NCBI RefSeq assembly: GCF_039542905.1
Contig: NZ_BAABIS010000001.1
Location: forward strand, 930,001-994,000
DNA from: Kitasatospora terrestris
GTDB taxonomy: Bacteria > Actinomycetota > Actinomycetes > Streptomycetales > Streptomycetaceae
Length of the DNA: 64,000 nt
Reading direction: 5' to 3'
Below the pieces are notes generated by a model. It ran no database searches. It saw only the letters and a list, made by a program, of their open reading frames with translations, and had not been told where the DNA came from. Made by a program: the position numbers and the translations under genes. Positions within the stretch are counted from its first letter, which is position 1. Every line of letters begins with the position of its first letter. Shown in pieces: positions 25,404 through 33,300 of the stretch.

Positions 25404-26984
25404 TCAGTTGACGTTGACGGCCGACCAGGCCGCGGCGACGGCCGCCGACTCGGCGGAGCCGGCGCCGTAGAGGTCGGCTGCCGCCTTGAGCGTGGCGGTG
25501 CGGGCGCCCGCGTAGTCGGTGCTGGAGGTCATGTACACCGACAGCGCGCGGTACCACACCTGGAGGGCCTTGTCGCGGCCGATGCCGGTGACGGTGGAGC
25601 CGTTGGAGGTGGGCGAGTTGTAGCTGACGCCGTTGATCGTCTTGGCGCCGCTGCCCTCCGAGAGGAGGTAGAAGAAGTGGTTGGCGACTCCGGAGGAGTA
25701 GTGGACGTCCAGCGAACCGACGCCGGAGGACCAGGAGTCGGCGGAACGGCCGTCCTTGGACGGCTTGTCCATGTAGCGCAGCGGGGTTCCGTTGCCGTTG
25801 ATGTCGATCAGTTCGCCGATGAGGTAGTCGGGGGCGTCGGCCGCGAGGTTGGCGTACCACTCGACGCCGGTGCCGAAGATGTCGCTGGTGGCCTCGTTGA
25901 GGCCGCCGGACTCACCGGAGTAGTTCAGGCCCGCGGTGTTGGCGGTGACGCCGTGGCTCATCTCGTGGCCGGAGACGTCGAGGGCGGTGAGCGGGTGGGT
26001 GTTGGAGGCACCGTCGCCGTAGGTCATGCAGAAGCAGGAGTCCGACCAGAAGGCGTTGACGTAGTTGCGGCCGTAGTGGACGCGGCTGTAGGCGCCGACT
26101 CCGTCATTGCGGATGCCGTTGCGGCCGAAGGTGTTCTTGTAGAAGTCCCAGGTGGCGGCCGCGCCGTACTGGGCGTCCACGGCGGCGGACTGCCCGTTGG
26201 AGGCCAGGCCGTTGCCCCAGACGTTGTCGGTGTCGGTGTAGAGCGTGCCCTGACCGCCCTGCTTGTTGTTCAGCGAGACGGTGTACTGGCCGCCGCGGGT
26301 GTTGTCCCTGAGCTCGTAGGTGGAGCCGGTCCAGTTGGTGGTCAGCGTGACGCTGCCGACGAACACGCCCTTGCCGCTGCCGGTCGCGTTGGAGGTCTGC
26401 ACCTGCTCGTGGGCGGACAGGACCTCGCCGGTGGCGGCGTCGGTGACGACCAGTTGGCTGCTCGGGGTGCCGTCGGCGCGCATGCCCTCGACTGTGGTCC
26501 GGTACGCCAGGCGCGGCGCACCGGAGGCGGCCCACACCACCAGCTGCGCGGTGCCCGTCCCGTCGACCGAGGTGAGGGCGGGCTCGTCGCCTTCGGTCAC
26601 GCCGACCGTGGCCCGCACGGCGGCGGACGCCCGGGCGGCGGCCTGCGCGGCGGTGAGCTTCGGGCTGAGGGAGGCCGGCGCGACGGAACCCGCGTGGGCG
26701 CGGTCGGTCGACCTGATGGCGCCCCCGGCGTCCTGGTGAACGATCAGGTCGCCTCCCAGGACCGGGAGTCCGGCGAAGGTGCGCTCGTAGCGGAGGTGAC
26801 GGGTGCCGTCGGCGTCGACGACGGTGTCCTTGACGATCAGGTGCTCCTGGCCGGACAGACCGAGGGCGTGGGCCATGGCGGTGGGTGCCGGCGCCGCGTG
26901 GGCGAGTCCGGCGCCGGCCTGGACGGCGCCGGCCAGCAGGGCCGAGGCGGACAGAACGGCTCCGAGAGCGAGCTTGCGCTTCAC
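25404..26984 (-). CDS. Secreted M4 (thermolysin-like) metalloprotease
   Basis: 526 residues; GTG at 26984 after GGAAGGAAC. Signal peptide, FTP propeptide ([38 protein letters not shown]) and PepSY-like segment precede the mature enzyme. Zinc site HEMSHGVT with [12 protein letters not shown] provides the third ligand Glu. [19 protein letters not shown] and a C-terminal [24 protein letters not shown] complete the M4 signature. It is a neutral protease acting outside the cell. The 100-bp gap to the S1 protease gene suggests they could be co-expressed. Upstream lies a gene-poor region with two tandem palindromes that may regulate it. Confidence 0.95.
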   Translation of the reverse strand: MKRKLALGAVLSASALLAGAVQAGAGLAHAAPAPTAMAHALGLSGQEHLIVKDTVVDADGTRHLRYERTFAGLPVLGGDLIVHQDAGGAIRSTDRAHAGSVAPASLSPKLTAAQAAARASAAVRATVGVTEGDEPALTSVDGTGTAQLVVWAASGAPRLAYRTTVEGMRADGTPSSQLVVTDAATGEVLSAHEQVQTSNATGSGKGVFVGSVTLTTNWTGSTYELRDNTRGGQYTVSLNNKQGGQGTLYTDTDNVWGNGLASNGQSAAVDAQYGAAATWDFYKNTFGRNGIRNDGVGAYSRVHYGRNYVNAFWSDSCFCMTYGDGASNTHPLTALDVSGHEMSHGVTANTAGLNYSGESGGLNEATSDIFGTGVEWYANLAADAPDYLIGELIDINGNGTPLRYMDKPSKDGRSADSWSSGVGSLDVHYSSGVANHFFYLLSEGSGAKTINGVSYNSPTSNGSTVTGIGRDKALQVWYRALSVYMTSSTDYAGARTATLKAAADLYGAGSAESAAVAAAWSAVNVN

Positions 26985-28035
26985 GTACGGTTCCTTCCGT
27001 GGTCAACCGCGGGTCCGCGGTCGCGCCGCGCTCCGAGACGCCGGGTTGGCGCCGACTGGGGGCGGAGCGGGCGCTGACGTACCGCCCCGTGCGATCGGCG
27101 GCGCCGCGCCTTGCTGGGGAGGCGGGTCGCCGGATTGCCGGGGTGGCCGGAAGCATGACGAAGGATCGCATCCGATGAAAAGACTTCTCCCAGCGAATGG
27201 CGAGACCTCGCCAGACGGCTCGAAATCGCCCCGCCAGGGCCTTGGCGGAGGTCCGCCAACGAATGCCGCTTGCCCCGCGGAAACGCCGACGGTAAAAGCC
27301 GTCCGGCCATTCGGCCGGCCCGGATCCGAACGGATTCGGGCATGGCTTCGAGGCGAATGCCGGCCTTCGACATTCGCCTTCCGAGGTGATGGATCACCTA
27401 CTTCTTCGGCATGTCCGGAGCGCAAGCGGGGGTGCGGCCCGGCCGGGGTTCCCTCCGATCGTCGGAAGCAGTTCGAGGCCCGCATCCGTTCAGCGCGCGA
27501 GGGCCCGCCCCGTGTCACACCGTCTCTCCGGTCAAGTCCTCGGCTCCGTCACGAGCAGTGGTGATCCGACCGCGGGCTTCGAGGAGGCCGGTCCCGGCAG
27601 CAACCAGCCGCACTACGTGACCGGTGCCGGCGCGACGGCCAACCACGGCTGCGTCGACGGCACCGACAACGTCGTTGATTGACGAAGAACACGTGGAGGC
27701 AGCGCGGGAGAAGGGACATTTCGTCACCGTTCCGCAGCGAACGCCATTCTCGAAAACATGTTCCGCCCGGCGGCCGAATTCGACATTACCACCCGGGTCG
27801 GCCATGCCCACGGAATTCGCGCGGCGGTCGGCCACGGCCCGAAAGGTGCCTTTCGGCTCCGGGCGGCTCGACCGCGGTGCGCGCGGCCGGCACCGACGAG
27901 CGGCGGAGCGACGTCCGGCACCGCCGTGGTCCCCGGGCAGCGGCGGCAGCGCGCCACCGCGACCCGTCCTCGCTCCGGCGCGATGATGGGAGGACCGCCG
28001 GGGACCACCGGCGGACGACTGCGGAGGGCGGGCCC
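26985..28035. other. Gene-poor 1-kb region with several palindromes
   Basis: No frame in this stretch looks convincingly coding. It contains two tandem operator-like palindromes (27198-27259), a further inverted repeat AGGCGAATG (27350-27358) / CATTCGCCT (27370-27378), and regions with lower G+C than the neighbouring genes. A frame ending near 27682 (NQPHYVTGAGATANHGCVDGTDNVVD) may be the tail of a decayed secreted protein, but the evidence is thin. Confidence 0.5.
27198..27259. promoter_or_regulatory. Two tandem operator-like palindromes upstream of the M4 protease
   Basis: TGGCGAG-AC-CTCGCCA (27198-27213) and TTGGCGGA-GG-TCCGCCAA (27242-27259) are both perfect and share TGGCG-n6-CGCCA. Their centres are 45 bp apart. 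They lie about 215-275 bp upstream of the protease start and could bind a TetR- or GntR-type dimer. Confidence 0.55.
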
Positions 28036-29274
28036 GTGCCGGTCGAGGACTCCGACCTCGGTGAGGTGCTGGCCGACGTGCTGGCCGCCTCCCACCGCCT
28101 CGCACCGCGCGAGATCCCCGCGCTGGTGCAGGACGCGGGCCGGCGCCTGGGACTGTCCGAGGCCCGGGTCTACGTCGCCGACGTGCAGCAGCACAACCTG
28201 GTCGCCCTGCCCACCCCCGGGCAGGCGCAGCTGATCGCCGAAGGCGCGGACGCGGAGCTGGAGACACTGCCCGTGGACGCCTCGCTCGCCGGGCGCGCGT
28301 ACCGCACCGAGACGGCGCAGATCTCGCCCGGGGATCCGGCGGGCACGGATCCGGCCGGCGCGCTGGGCTGGCTGCCGGTGGTCGACGGCGTCGGGCGCCT
28401 CGGCGTGCTGCGCGTGACCGCACCCGCGCTCGACCCGCCCCTTCAGCGGCGCGGTGAAGCCCTCGCCTCCCTCATCGCCATGATCATCGCGACCAAGCGG
28501 ACCCACAGCGACGTCCTCGCCCGGACCGTGCGCAGCCGGACGATGACGCTGCAGGCGGAGCTGCTGTGGGCGTTCGTGCCGCCCCTCACCATCGGCACCG
28601 CGTCGGTGACCTCCACCGCCCTGCTGGAGCCCGCGTACGAGGTCGGCGGTGACGCCTTCGACCACAGCCTGGCCGGCACCCGCCTGCACCTGACCCTGCT
28701 GGACGCCATGGGCCACGACCTCGCCTCCGGCGGCTGCAGCGCCGTCGCGCTGGCCGCCTGCCGCTCCACCCGCCGGGCCGGCGGAAGCCTCACCGACATC
28801 GCCGACCGGATCGACCGCACCCTCGCCCAGTGGATCCCCGACCGCCTGCTGACCTGCCTGGTCGCCGACCTCGACACCACCACCGGCCGACTCGACTGGA
28901 TCAACTGCGGCCACCCGGCACCCCTGCTGATCCGCGGCCGCCGCATCGTGACCGACGCCCTGCTGCGCCCGCCGCACCTGCCACTCGGCCTGAACGCCCC
29001 CGACCTGCCCGCGCCGCAGGTCCACACCGCCCAGCTCCAGCCCGGCGACCGCGTGCTGATGTTCACCGACGGCGTCACAGAGGCCCGCGCCGCCGCCACC
29101 GGCGAGCTCTTCGGCGAGGGCCGCCTCGCCGACACCGTCGTGCGCGCCATGGCCGACGGCCTGCCCGCGCCGGAGGCCCTGCGCCGCCTCATCCAGCAGA
29201 TCGTCCTCCACCAGGACCAGCAACTGCGCGACGACGCCACCGTCCTCCTCGCCGAGTGGCACCCCGGGCGCTGA
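28036..29274 (+). CDS. GAF-SpoIIE (PP2C) protein serine/threonine phosphatase
   Basis: 412 residues; GTG at 28036 with GGAGGGCG about 6 nt upstream. N-terminal GAF-like sensor (EVLADVLAASHRLAPREIPALVQDAGRRLGLSEARVYVADVQ ... LGVLRVTAPALDPPLQRRGEALASLIAMIIA). The C-terminal SpoIIE domain shows EPAYEVGGDAFDHSLAG (metal Asp), LLDAMGHDLASG, WINCGHPAPLLIRG, RVLMFTDGVTEARAA and LRDDATVLLAEW, so all metal-binding Asp residues are kept. Such proteins dephosphorylate anti-sigma antagonists in partner-switching pathways. No anti-sigma or antagonist gene is adjacent. Cytosolic. Confidence 0.92.
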   Translation: MPVEDSDLGEVLADVLAASHRLAPREIPALVQDAGRRLGLSEARVYVADVQQHNLVALPTPGQAQLIAEGADAELETLPVDASLAGRAYRTETAQISPGDPAGTDPAGALGWLPVVDGVGRLGVLRVTAPALDPPLQRRGEALASLIAMIIATKRTHSDVLARTVRSRTMTLQAELLWAFVPPLTIGTASVTSTALLEPAYEVGGDAFDHSLAGTRLHLTLLDAMGHDLASGGCSAVALAACRSTRRAGGSLTDIADRIDRTLAQWIPDRLLTCLVADLDTTTGRLDWINCGHPAPLLIRGRRIVTDALLRPPHLPLGLNAPDLPAPQVHTAQLQPGDRVLMFTDGVTEARAAATGELFGEGRLADTVVRAMADGLPAPEALRRLIQQIVLHQDQQLRDDATVLLAEWHPGR

Positions 29275-29434
29275 TGCCGGACGCGCCCGGCGCCGACCGC
29301 GCGGTCGTGACCGGTCGCTCCACGTGCGGGCGATGAGTTTCGCCGGCGGATCCCGTCAGACCCGGTGTGACACCACCCATGACCGGCCCACCGGCCTCGA
29401 CCCGCCCGACCCGCACCGTTCCCGTGGAGGTCCG

Positions 29435-30277
29435 ATGACCACCGTCCACGTCCGGGGGACCGCCCTCGGCATCGAGTCCTTCGGCGACGAGGACGCGCCG
29501 CTCGTCCTGCTCGCCGGCGGGACGACGATGCTCTCCTGGCCCGACGAGCTGTGCGAGCGCCTCGCCGCCGGGGGACGCCGCGCGGTGCGCTACGACCTGC
29601 GCGACAGCGGGGAGTCGACGACCGCCGATCCGGAGGCGCCCGCCTACACCCTGCGCGACCTCGCCGCCGACGCGGCGGCCCTCGCCGACGCACTCGGCGG
29701 GGGCCCGGCGCACCTCGCCGGTATCGGCGTCGGTGGCATGGTCGCCCAGGTGGCCGTACTGGACCGTCCGGGCGCGTTCTCGGCGCTCATCGTGGTCGGC
29801 ACCCGTCCGGTCGCGCCCGGACCGCCCGACGACGACCTTCCCGGCCACGACCCGGCGACGATGGGCCGGCTGTCCGCCCGCCCGGTGCCCGACTGGTCCG
29901 ACCGCGGGGCGGTCGCGGAGTTCGCCGCCGCCGGCGCGGAGATCCTCGGCGACGACCCCGACGCCGCCCGCGCACTCGCCGGGCGCGTCTGGGACCGCAC
30001 GCCCGGCACCACCGCCGCGGTCCAGACCGCCAACCAGCTGCGCACGGTGTTCTCCCGGCTCGACTGCGCGCCCCGCTGGCGCGAGCGGCTGCCCGGGATC
30101 GCCGTCCCCGCGCTCGTCGTGCACGGCCGCCGTGACCGGTTCTTCCCGGTCGGCAACGGCGAGGCGATCGCGCGCGAGATCCCCGGGGCCCGGCTGCTGG
30201 TCCTGGAGGAGGCCGCCACCGCGCTCCCCCGGGCGGCGGCCCGCGAGGTCGCCGAGGCGATGCTCGCGCTGGGGTAG
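29435..30277 (+). CDS. Alpha/beta hydrolase-fold protein lacking catalytic Ser and His
   Basis: 280 residues; ATG at 29435 after GTGGAGG. The fold is intact: VLLAGGTTMLSWPDELCERLAAGGRRAVRYDLRDSGES, AHLAGIGVGGMVAQVAVLDRPG, VPALVVHGRRDRFFPVGNGEAIAREIPGARLLVL. However, the nucleophile elbow GxSxGG reads GIGVGG, with Val99 at the Ser position. The His motif (usually GMGHELP) reads EAATALP, with Thr near 262. Only the acid Asp remains. It is therefore probably a non-hydrolytic relative, either a ligand-binding or scaffold protein or a decaying gene. The reading frame itself is intact. A hairpin terminator follows. Confidence 0.85.
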   Translation: MTTVHVRGTALGIESFGDEDAPLVLLAGGTTMLSWPDELCERLAAGGRRAVRYDLRDSGESTTADPEAPAYTLRDLAADAAALADALGGGPAHLAGIGVGGMVAQVAVLDRPGAFSALIVVGTRPVAPGPPDDDLPGHDPATMGRLSARPVPDWSDRGAVAEFAAAGAEILGDDPDAARALAGRVWDRTPGTTAAVQTANQLRTVFSRLDCAPRWRERLPGIAVPALVVHGRRDRFFPVGNGEAIAREIPGARLLVLEEAATALPRAAAREVAEAMLALG

Positions 30278-30286
30278 CGGCCGGCG

Positions 30287-30304
30287 GGCAGCAGTCGTGC
30301 TGCC
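30287..30304 (+). terminator. Terminator of the pseudoenzyme hydrolase gene
   Basis: GGCAGCA-GTCG-TGCTGCC, 7-bp stem, 10 nt after the stop. Confidence 0.6.
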
Positions 30305-30738
30305 TCCATCGGCCCTTCGGGCGGAGCTCGCTCCTCCGGCATCCAGCGCGCGAGCGGGTCGTCGAGGCCGACGCGCCCCTCGTCGACCAGTTGCAGCAGG
30401 ACCGTGCCCATGAAGGCGATGCCCACGTTGCCCGCGCGGAAGCGCATGTCCGGGCGGGCCGGCACGTCGGTCATCGACGGCCCGACCGCGCCCGTCCACA
30501 CCTCGCGGCCGTCCCGGGTCACCCGGGCGACGACCGCTCGCAGTTTCAGCTCCTGCCTGTCCTTCTCCACGACGTCGAGCAGCTCCCGGGCCGGACTCCC
30601 GTCCGGGGTGGGGGAGGAGACGCAGTCCTGTCCGGGGCGCACGGCGGCGGCACCGGCTGGCTCGGTCCCCGTGAGCAGCGGGGTGCAGGACAGCAGGACG
30701 GCGGCGGCGCAGAGCAGTGCGACCCTGTGGCGGGTCAT
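30290..30738 (-). pseudogene. Truncated beta-lactamase-fold serine hydrolase
   Basis: The frame starts at ATG 30738 with a signal peptide (TRHRVALLCAAAVLLSCTPLLTG). It continues RELLDVVEKDRQELKLRAVVARVTRDGREVWTGAVG...RPDMRFRAGNVGIAFMGTVLLQLVDEGRVGLDDPLARWMPEE, clearly the first 130 residues of a class C beta-lactamase-family protein. The SxxK motif, normally RIGSVTKTF, reads RAGNVGIAF, so both catalytic residues are lost. The remaining two thirds of the domain are missing and the frame runs on antisense through the neighbouring gene. I infer 3' truncation; the exact breakpoint near 30290 is approximate. Confidence 0.65.
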
Positions 30739-30820
30739 GCCCCACCATGGGCACCGACGCCCACGGATCCCGCGCAGGACACCCGCGCTGACACTCCGAC
30801 GGCGGACGGCGATCGCCGTC

Positions 30821-31192
30821 CTAGAGACGTTCCTCGATGTTCACGGCCGCCTTGAGGTCCTCGTGGGCCTGGCCGATCTCGCCCTCCTGCTGTTCGAGCA
30901 GGGCGCGCGCGATCGCGTCGAGCTTGCGCTGGATGGCGTGCTCGGCGCGCCGCTCGGCGTTCTTCAGCAGGGCGAGCAGCAGCAGCGTGACGGCGGCCAT
31001 CGTGTCGCCCACGAGGACCTGCCACTCGGTCGACAGACCGGCCGCGTGGACGCCCACGAACAGGCCGACCAGGGCGAGGCAGAGCACCGCGAAGACCGGC
31101 GAGCTGGTGAAGTTCGACGCCAGTTCGGCGAGTTCCTCGAACCGGCCGCGCCTGCCGTCCCCGTGCCTGCGCGCCGGATGCTGGAACGTCAT
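30821..31192 (-). CDS. Low-affinity iron permease family protein
   Basis: 123 residues; ATG at 31192 with AGGACC upstream. RFEELAELASNFTSSPVFAVLCLALVGLFVGVHAAGL is the characteristic N-terminal segment and first membrane helix of the iron permease family. WQVLVGDTMAAVTLLLLALLKNAERRAEHAIQRKLDAIARALLEQ gives the second helix and the amphipathic tail. The name derives from a yeast transporter; the bacterial proteins have no proven iron transport. It is the third gene of a minus-strand group (amphi-Trp, DUF6328, this gene) with gaps of about 30 bp, so an operon is likely. Confidence 0.82.
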   Translation of the reverse strand: MTFQHPARRHGDGRRGRFEELAELASNFTSSPVFAVLCLALVGLFVGVHAAGLSTEWQVLVGDTMAAVTLLLLALLKNAERRAEHAIQRKLDAIARALLEQQEGEIGQAHEDLKAAVNIEERL

Positions 31193-31225
31193 GCGGTCCT
31201 GCCCTTCTCCGTCCGGTCGGTGCGG

Positions 31226-31744
31226 TCACTCCTTCGTGCTGCTCCGCCCCTCCGCCCGGGCGCCCCGCCGCAGGACGTACCGGGGCAGCACCAGCCAGCC
31301 CACCGCGAACCAGGCGAGCGCCACCCCGGACAGCACCCACGCCGCCGGCGACAGGTCGGTGGCGGTGCGCAGCAGGAGCAGCAGCGCGGCGGTGATGGTC
31401 AGGGCCAGCAGGACCAGCCCGGTGGAGATCAGCCGGCCGGCGACGCGGATGAGCTCCGGTTTCATGCCGTGGCCGACCAGGAAGCGGTGGAACGCGACCG
31501 GGGCGATCAGGGTGCCGGTGGCGAGGGCGCCGAGGAAGACGGTGGCCACGTAGAGGTGCTGGTCGAACGCGGGCAGCGTGCGGTAGCGGGGGGTGAAGAC
31601 CACGCTGAGCAGGAAGCCGAAGAGGATCTGGGCGCCGGTCTGGCACACGCGGACCTCCTGGAGCATCTCGCCCCACAGGCGGTCGGCGCGTTCCTCGGGG
31701 GTCTCGTCCCGGCCGTCGGACGGACGATCGGCGGGTGGTGACAT
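31226..31744 (-). CDS. DUF6328-type four-helix membrane protein
   Basis: 172 residues; ATG at 31744 after AGGAG. N-terminal ERADRLWGEMLQEVRVCQTGAQILFGFLLSVVFTPRYRTLPAFDQHLYVATVFLGALATGTLIAPVAFHRFLVGHG is the conserved core of this actinobacterial family, with four predicted membrane helices overall and short polar tails. The function is not established. Its position between the amphi-Trp and iron-permease-family genes with about 30-bp gaps suggests one transcript and a membrane stress role. Confidence 0.8.
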   Translation of the reverse strand: MSPPADRPSDGRDETPEERADRLWGEMLQEVRVCQTGAQILFGFLLSVVFTPRYRTLPAFDQHLYVATVFLGALATGTLIAPVAFHRFLVGHGMKPELIRVAGRLISTGLVLLALTITAALLLLLRTATDLSPAAWVLSGVALAWFAVGWLVLPRYVLRRGARAEGRSSTKE

Positions 31745-31771
31745 GCGACGGCTCCTGCTCGGGTCGGTGCG

Positions 31772-32017
31772 TCAGTCTTCCTCGCCGGGCCGGCCCGTGC
31801 GCCAGGACATCTCGATCTCCAGCTCGATCTCGCCGTCCTTCAGCTCGACCTCGAGTTCGGTGCGGAGCTCGTCGGGGATCCGGAGCGTCAGCTTTCCGGG
31901 TCCGAGGTCCAGCTCGGCCTGACCGCCGCGACGGATCGCGGTCGCCAGCGCCTCCAACTGGTCGGCCGCCTCGGCGCGGGAGAGGGTGCGCTTCTGCTCG
32001 AACTCGAGATCGCTCAC
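31772..32017 (-). CDS. Amphi-Trp domain protein
   Basis: 81 residues; GTG at 32017 with GGAGGTACC directly upstream. LEFEQKRTLSRAEAADQLEALATAIRRGGQAELDLGPGKLTLRIPDELRTELEVELKDGEIELEIEMSWR matches the amphi-Trp domain, which alternates charged and hydrophobic residues and ends in a conserved Trp. These small proteins occur in stress-related operons of actinobacteria and haloarchaea; their role is unknown. First gene of the three-gene unit on the minus strand. Confidence 0.82.
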   Translation of the reverse strand: MSDLEFEQKRTLSRAEAADQLEALATAIRRGGQAELDLGPGKLTLRIPDELRTELEVELKDGEIELEIEMSWRTGRPGEED

Positions 32018-32472
32018 CGGTACCTCCGGAGTGGGCGGGCACAGCAGGTCGCTCCCATTCTTACGCCGGACGCGGCCCCCGGCACGGTGGCCGCGCCGGG
32101 GCGACCGTGAAGTCGGGCAGCGCTCCGGCGGGCGGGACGGGCCGCTCGGGGATGCCGGCGGTGGGCCTCGTTCGCGGTGCGCGGGGACCGGTCGGCCCTG
32201 CGGATGCGCGGTCAAGGTCGTCCGGGTCACGGGTGTGTCCCGGCGGTCGGTGACGGCGTCGGCGGTGCGCGAAGACCGCCCGAGGGGGCGTCGGGGCAGG
32301 TCGGAAGCCCGGCGCGACGGCAGGCTCCGAGCGTGGTGACGCGCCGTCATGTCACAGCACTGTCCTGGGACCGGCCCGGACGGAACGGTTCGTCCGGGCG
32401 GGCGGTCCTGCTCTTCGGAAACCCGCTCGCACCGAGCACCCGACACCACCGCCCCGCCCGGAGGAACACACC
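32018..32472. other. 455-bp intergenic region with a short palindrome
   Basis: Divergent promoter region between the amphi-Trp gene and the DUF4232 lipoprotein gene. TGACG-CGC-CGTCA (32337-32349) is a perfect 13-bp palindrome about 125 bp upstream of the lipoprotein start. I see no gene here. Confidence 0.45.
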
Positions 32473-33120
32473 ATGCGCGTCAGCAAGCTCGCCTTCGCCG
32501 CCCTGGCCGTCGCAGCCGCCCTCTCGCTGACCGCCTGCGAGGACGACGAGCCGGGTACCGCGCAGGGCGCCCCGATCGCCACCCCGACGGGGTCCGCCAC
32601 GGCCTCCCCCACCGGCGGCGGTCAGGGTTCGGGCGCCCCGGGCAAGGGCGGCGCGTCGTCCACCGCCGCGCCGACCGGCTCCACCGGCAGCGGGAAGGCC
32701 GCCCGGTGCCGGACCACGGACCTGACCGTCACCGCCGCGGACCGCACCATCACCGGCGACGCCGAGAACACCGTCGTCGTCGAGCTGAAGAACCACAGCG
32801 GCAAGGACTGCACGCTCGCCGGGTACGCGGGCGTCGACCTGAAGACCACGGCGGGGACGATCTCCGCGAAGCGCTCCGGCGAGCCGGTCGTCGCGGGCGT
32901 GGTGGCGAACGGCAAGTCGACGTACTTCGGCATCAGCTACCCGGCCAACACCTCGGGCGGCACCGGCATCCGCATCACCGGCCTGGTGGTGACCCCGCCG
33001 GACGAGACCCAGCCGGTCACCCTGCCGTGGCCGGGCGCCGGCTCGCTCCCCGTCACCGAGGGCGGCGGCTCCCCGGTCAAGATCGGCCCGATGGGAAGCG
33101 CCGGCCAGGGCGGCCAGTGA
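32473..33120 (+). CDS. DUF4232-type lipoprotein
   Basis: 215 residues; ATG at 32473 after GAGGAACA. Signal peptide with lipobox LTAC, lipid-modified Cys at 22. A Gly/Ser/Thr/Pro linker (about 25-75) leads to a beta-sandwich domain: ARCRTTDLTVTAADRTITGDAENTVVVELKNHSGKDCTLAGYAGVDL...SYPANTSGGTGIRITGLVVTPPDETQPVTLPWPG. The paired Cys (CRTTDL and DCTLAG) are typical of DUF4232. It is anchored to the outside of the membrane; role unknown. Common in streptomycetes in multiple copies. Confidence 0.85.
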   Translation: MRVSKLAFAALAVAAALSLTACEDDEPGTAQGAPIATPTGSATASPTGGGQGSGAPGKGGASSTAAPTGSTGSGKAARCRTTDLTVTAADRTITGDAENTVVVELKNHSGKDCTLAGYAGVDLKTTAGTISAKRSGEPVVAGVVANGKSTYFGISYPANTSGGTGIRITGLVVTPPDETQPVTLPWPGAGSLPVTEGGGSPVKIGPMGSAGQGGQ

Positions 33121-33192
33121 CAGCAGGTCTCCCGCGCCGGGGCCGGAGCGCCGGGCCGTCCCTTCCGGACCACGTCGGATCGGCGGGCGTCT

Positions 33193-33255
33193 CCCCCGGC
33201 CTCCGGCGGCCGACGAGAAGCCCGCGTGGGGGTATCCCGGGCCGGAGGCTGGGGG
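33193..33255. repeat. Imperfect inverted repeat between convergent genes
   Basis: Arms 33193-33206 and 33242-33255 (CCCCCGGCCTCCGG / CCGGAGGCTGGGGG) match at 13 of 14 positions with a 35-nt loop. It may terminate both genes; its form resembles intergenic repeats common in streptomycetes. Confidence 0.5.
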
Positions 33256-33300
33256 CGTGCGCGCTCCGGCAGCCGCCCGGCGTGATCCGGGGGAGGCGGC

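Noticed and set aside
27386-27682. Plus-strand frame ending NQPHYVTGAGATANHGCVDGTDNVVD
   Set aside because: No signal peptide, family motif or ribosome site; at most a decayed tail, so mentioned only within the gene-poor region.
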